DNA from: an uncultured Pseudorhodoferax sp. | GTDB lineage: Bacteria > Pseudomonadota > Gammaproteobacteria > Burkholderiales > Burkholderiaceae | DNA length: 8,135 bases | Direction: 5' to 3' | Assembly (NCBI GenBank): GCA_913776795.1 | Contig: CAJYRH010000061.1 | Span: 1 to 8,135, forward strand | Shown: positions 5,644 to 8,135 of the stretch, piece after piece | Numbering within the stretch: the stretch's first letter is position 1 | Layout of the letters: every line of letters begins with the position of its first letter | Notes under the pieces: generated by a model | Told to the model about the DNA's origin: nothing | Seen by the model: only the letters and a program-made list of their open reading frames with translations | Databases searched by the model: none | Made by a program: the position numbers and the translations under genes

Positions 5644-7857
5644 ATGAGCGAGCACGACCTGCTGGAGTTTGTCGACGATCAGTCCGCCCCGGCGGCAGCG
5701 CCTGTCAGCTGGTCGCCCTGGCGCATCCTGGTCGTGGACGACGACGAGGACGTGCACGAGACCATGCGCTTCAGTCTGCAGGGGATGCAGATCGAGGGGC
5801 GGGGCCTGCAGCTACTGCATGCGAACTCCGCCGCGTCGGCCTTGCGCCTGCTGTCGCACGAGCAGGACATTGCCGTGGTGGTGCTCGACGTCGTGATGGA
5901 AACCGAGCAGGCCGGCCTGGATGTCGTCGCGCGCATCCGCGGCGAACTGGGCCTGACGCACGTGCGCATCGTGCTGCACACCGGGCAGCCCGGCCGGGCA
6001 CCCGAGATCGAGACCATCCAGCGCTACGACATCAACGATTACCGGACCAAGGGCGAGCTGACGCGCGCCAAGCTGTTCGTGGCGCTGACGGCGGCCATCC
6101 GCTCGTACCGGCAGTTGCAGCGCATCGAAGCTGGCCGCCTGGGCCTGGAGCGCATCGTCGAGGCGTCCAGCCGGCTGCTGGCCACGCAGGAGATGCGTGG
6201 CTTCGCCGAGTGCCTCATCGCCGAGGCCGCGCAGCTTGCCGGCCTGGAGCCGCAGGGCCTGGCGTGCGTGCGCCTGCCGCAGCACGGGGTGCACGGGCGC
6301 GTGGTGGCCACGCTTGGCGCCCCGGCGGCGGCGCTGGGGCGAACCACGCCCGAACTGGGAGACCGCGGCGCCGCGGCCGATATCGAGCTGGCGCTGGCCG
6401 AACGGCGCCATGTGCTCTCGCAGCAGCGCTTCGCCCTGTTCATGCCGGGCCGCGAGGGGCGCGATCTGGTCGTCCTCACGACTTCGGGACGTGCGCTGGA
6501 AGGGGTGGACCTGCGCCTGCTGGATGTGTTCTGCGCGAACGCGGCCTTGAGCGGCTCGAACCTGGACCTCTTGACCCAGCTGCGCGACCAGGCCTACCTC
6601 GACCGGGCGCTGGGCTTGCCCAACCGCTTCGCTCTGGTGCAGGAAATCGACCAGGCGGTGGCCAGCGGCCGGGCGCGGGGCCGCTCCCTGGCGCTGCTGG
6701 ACGTGGACAACTTCTCCGAGACCAACGACATCTTCGGGCATGCCTATGGCGACAAGCTGCTCGTCGCCATCGCCCGGCGCCTGGCCCAGGGCCTGCCGCG
6801 CGGGTGCATGCTGGCGCGTGTGAGCGGGGACGCCTTTGGCGTCTGGGGCCCGGACGGCACCGTCGAGCCGGGCCGCCTCGCCGTGCTGCTGGCGCGGCCG
6901 TTCGAGATCGATGGCGTCGCGCGGCCGGTATCGGTGTCCATGGGCCTGGTGTGCTGGCAGGACGGCATGGACCAGGGGATGGACCTGGTCAAGGACGCCA
7001 CCATCGCGCTCAAGCAGGCCAAGGCGACCGGTCGCAACGGGGCGCAGTACTACACCGCCGAGGTTGGCGTGGCGACGCGCGAGCGGACCCGCCTGCTGCA
7101 CGGCCTGCGCGAGGCCCTGGAGCGCGGCCAGCTGCACCTCGTCTACCAGCCGCAGCTCGCACTCGGCACGGGTCGGGTGGTGGGCGCAGAGGCGCTGCTG
7201 CGTTGGCAGGACGAGCGTGGCCGCTTCGTCTCGCCGGCGCAATTCATTCCCGTGGCCGAGGAGTCCGGCCTGATCGTGGCGATCGGCCACTGGGTGCTGC
7301 GCACGGCGCTGCAGGCCCTCGGCAGGCTGCGCAGCACCAGCGCCGCCGGGCTGCGCATGGCTGTGAACGTGTCGCCGGTGCAGTTCGGACACCCGGAGTT
7401 CCTCGACCAGCTCGATGCAGCGCTTGCCGAGGCGGGTGTGCCGCCCGCCTGTCTGGAACTGGAGATCACCGAATCCGTTGCCGTGATGGGCATGGAGCGC
7501 GTGGTGGGCGTGCTGCGCGAGATCAAGGCCCGCGGCATCGCGGTGGCCATCGACGACTTCGGCACCGGCTTTTCCTCGCTGTCCTACCTGGACCGCCTGC
7601 CGGCGGACCGCCTGAAGATCGACCGGGCCTTCGTCACGGCGCTGGATGACGGCCAGGCCAGCGCCCGCATCGCCGAGATGATCGTTCCGCTCGGGCACCG
7701 GCTGGGCATGCAGGTGCTGGCCGAGGGCGTGGAGACGGCCAGCCAGGTCCAGGTGCTGCGTGACTTCGGCTGCGACGAGGTGCAGGGCTACCTGTACGCC
7801 CGGCCCATGGTGTTCGAGGCGTTCGCCGACTGGCTGGCCGCCCGCGCCTCGGGATGA
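5644..7857 (+). CDS. Response regulator c-di-GMP phosphodiesterase: REC-DUF3369-degenerate GGDEF-EAL
   Basis: Cytoplasmic regulator of 737 residues, predicted to hydrolyse c-di-GMP when phosphorylated (inference). REC ~26-145: acidic cluster Asp32-34, phospho-acceptor Asp82 in VVLDVVME, Thr113, and Lys136 in INDYRTKGELT. The wording of this REC domain and of the following ~150-315 region (SYRQLQRIEAGRLGLERIVEA) is that of REC-DUF3369 proteins. GGDEF ~316-475: Asp353, Asn361 and Asp370 are kept, but the signature is SGDAF (394-398), so the catalytic Glu is lost and no RxxD inhibitory site is seen. Cyclase activity is therefore unlikely; GTP binding as an allosteric role is possible, as shown for Caulobacter CC3396. 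EAL ~485-735 looks complete: Glu516 (EALLR), NVSPVQF, Glu610 (EITES), Asp637-638 (DDFGTGFSS), Lys658, Glu694/697 (EGVET), Gln714 (QGYLYARP). It lies directly downstream of the two kinases, its likely phosphodonors. Confidence 0.94.
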   Translation: MSEHDLLEFVDDQSAPAAAPVSWSPWRILVVDDDEDVHETMRFSLQGMQIEGRGLQLLHANSAASALRLLSHEQDIAVVVLDVVMETEQAGLDVVARIRGELGLTHVRIVLHTGQPGRAPEIETIQRYDINDYRTKGELTRAKLFVALTAAIRSYRQLQRIEAGRLGLERIVEASSRLLATQEMRGFAECLIAEAAQLAGLEPQGLACVRLPQHGVHGRVVATLGAPAAALGRTTPELGDRGAAADIELALAERRHVLSQQRFALFMPGREGRDLVVLTTSGRALEGVDLRLLDVFCANAALSGSNLDLLTQLRDQAYLDRALGLPNRFALVQEIDQAVASGRARGRSLALLDVDNFSETNDIFGHAYGDKLLVAIARRLAQGLPRGCMLARVSGDAFGVWGPDGTVEPGRLAVLLARPFEIDGVARPVSVSMGLVCWQDGMDQGMDLVKDATIALKQAKATGRNGAQYYTAEVGVATRERTRLLHGLREALERGQLHLVYQPQLALGTGRVVGAEALLRWQDERGRFVSPAQFIPVAEESGLIVAIGHWVLRTALQALGRLRSTSAAGLRMAVNVSPVQFGHPEFLDQLDAALAEAGVPPACLELEITESVAVMGMERVVGVLREIKARGIAVAIDDFGTGFSSLSYLDRLPADRLKIDRAFVTALDDGQASARIAEMIVPLGHRLGMQVLAEGVETASQVQVLRDFGCDEVQGYLYARPMVFEAFADWLAARASG

Positions 7858-8083
7858 CGGCGGTGTGCGTGCCTGCGGGCCTGCGCGTGTGGAGCGTGCA
7901 GGGCCATCCTTGCGCATTGCCGGGCCCGCGCCGCTTTGGGACCGGGGTGCCGGCAGGCGGTGCCGTGCCTTCATGCCGCATCCTGCGCGCCATCGCGCGG
8001 GAACACCGCTACTGCTTCACGGGGCCCATGCCACACACCGTGCCGGCTCGGCTGCCGTGCGGCACAGCGACTTGGGGGGTCGC
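7858..8083 (+). other. Spacer downstream of the regulator; carries an unrecognised 77-codon ORF (7854-8087)
   Basis: A GC-rich spacer with no recognisable gene. One ORF fills it: ATG 7854 overlaps the regulator's stop (ATGA), and its TGA at 8085-8087 overlaps the next ATG (8084). The product is rich in Pro, Arg, Gly and Cys, has no known motif, and has no good ribosome-binding site. GC at third positions is about 79%, counted by hand, so coding status is doubtful. An inverted repeat, GTGCCG 8040-8045 with CGGCAC 8060-8065, precedes the next gene. No T-tract terminator is seen after the regulator gene, and I could not find a convincing promoter. Confidence 0.35.
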
Positions 8084-8135
8084 ATGAGTGTTCGAGCTTC
8101 GGGCGCCTGGCGCCGCATCGCCGCAGCATGCGCCG
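8084..8135 (+). CDS. Start of a downstream gene, truncated by window edge; possible exported protein
   Basis: Seventeen codons from ATG 8084 read MSVRASGAWRRIAAACA and continue off the window. The basic start (Arg4, Arg10, Arg11) followed by the small hydrophobic run IAAACA looks like the beginning of a signal peptide, possibly of another periplasmic binding protein given the neighbourhood (inference). A GGGGGG run at 8074-8079 is only a weak ribosome-binding site, and TTG 8072 in the same frame is an alternative start. The product cannot be assigned from this fragment. Confidence 0.4.
   Translation, partial: MSVRASGAWRRIAAACA

Noticed and set aside
5510..5647. 45-codon ORF as a real gene.
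   Set aside because: It covers the AT-rich promoter-like region and the regulator's ribosome-binding site, its codon endings are unlike the neighbours, and the product has no recognisable feature. Kept only as part of the spacer-ORF observation.
5812..7974. Minus-strand open frame of 720 codons opposite the regulator gene.
   Set aside because: Same codon-bias explanation; its codons mirror the regulator's triplets and the translation has no recognisable family features.

Overview
The window is very GC-rich and codes almost entirely on the + strand. Codons in the real genes end overwhelmingly in G or C. Gene content and protein style suggest a high-GC betaproteobacterium, probably Burkholderiales and perhaps Comamonadaceae-like. 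This assignment is inferred from composition and family resemblance, not from a marker gene.

Layout: (1) positions 1-629 hold the 3' part of a type I periplasmic substrate-binding protein gene (LivK/branched-chain amino-acid-binding superfamily), cut by the window edge. (2) 629-2944 encodes a membrane sensor histidine kinase whose ATG overlaps the preceding TGA. (3) A 183-nt spacer holds only an unrecognised 60-codon ORF. (4) 3128-5509 encodes a second, full-length paralogous kinase. (5) A 134-nt AT-richer spacer is the best promoter candidate in the window. (6) 5644-7857 encodes a response regulator, REC-DUF3369-degenerate GGDEF-intact EAL, predicted to be a c-di-GMP phosphodiesterase. (7) A 226-nt spacer holds a 76-77-codon ORF of unknown merit. 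(8) The first 17 codons of a further gene, with a possible signal-peptide start, run off the window at 8084.

Proposed working (inference): a periplasmic binding protein captures a small solute and presents it to, or acts alongside, the dCache-like periplasmic domains of two tandem kinases. The kinases phosphorylate the shared REC domain, which controls hydrolysis of c-di-GMP by the EAL domain. The kinase transmitters are closely similar while their sensor domains have diverged, which fits two inputs converging on one output. The first two genes are translationally coupled; the regulator may also have its own promoter.

No RNA genes, CRISPR arrays, insertion sequences or attachment sites were seen. 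Two very long minus-strand reading frames are explained by codon bias and are not called.
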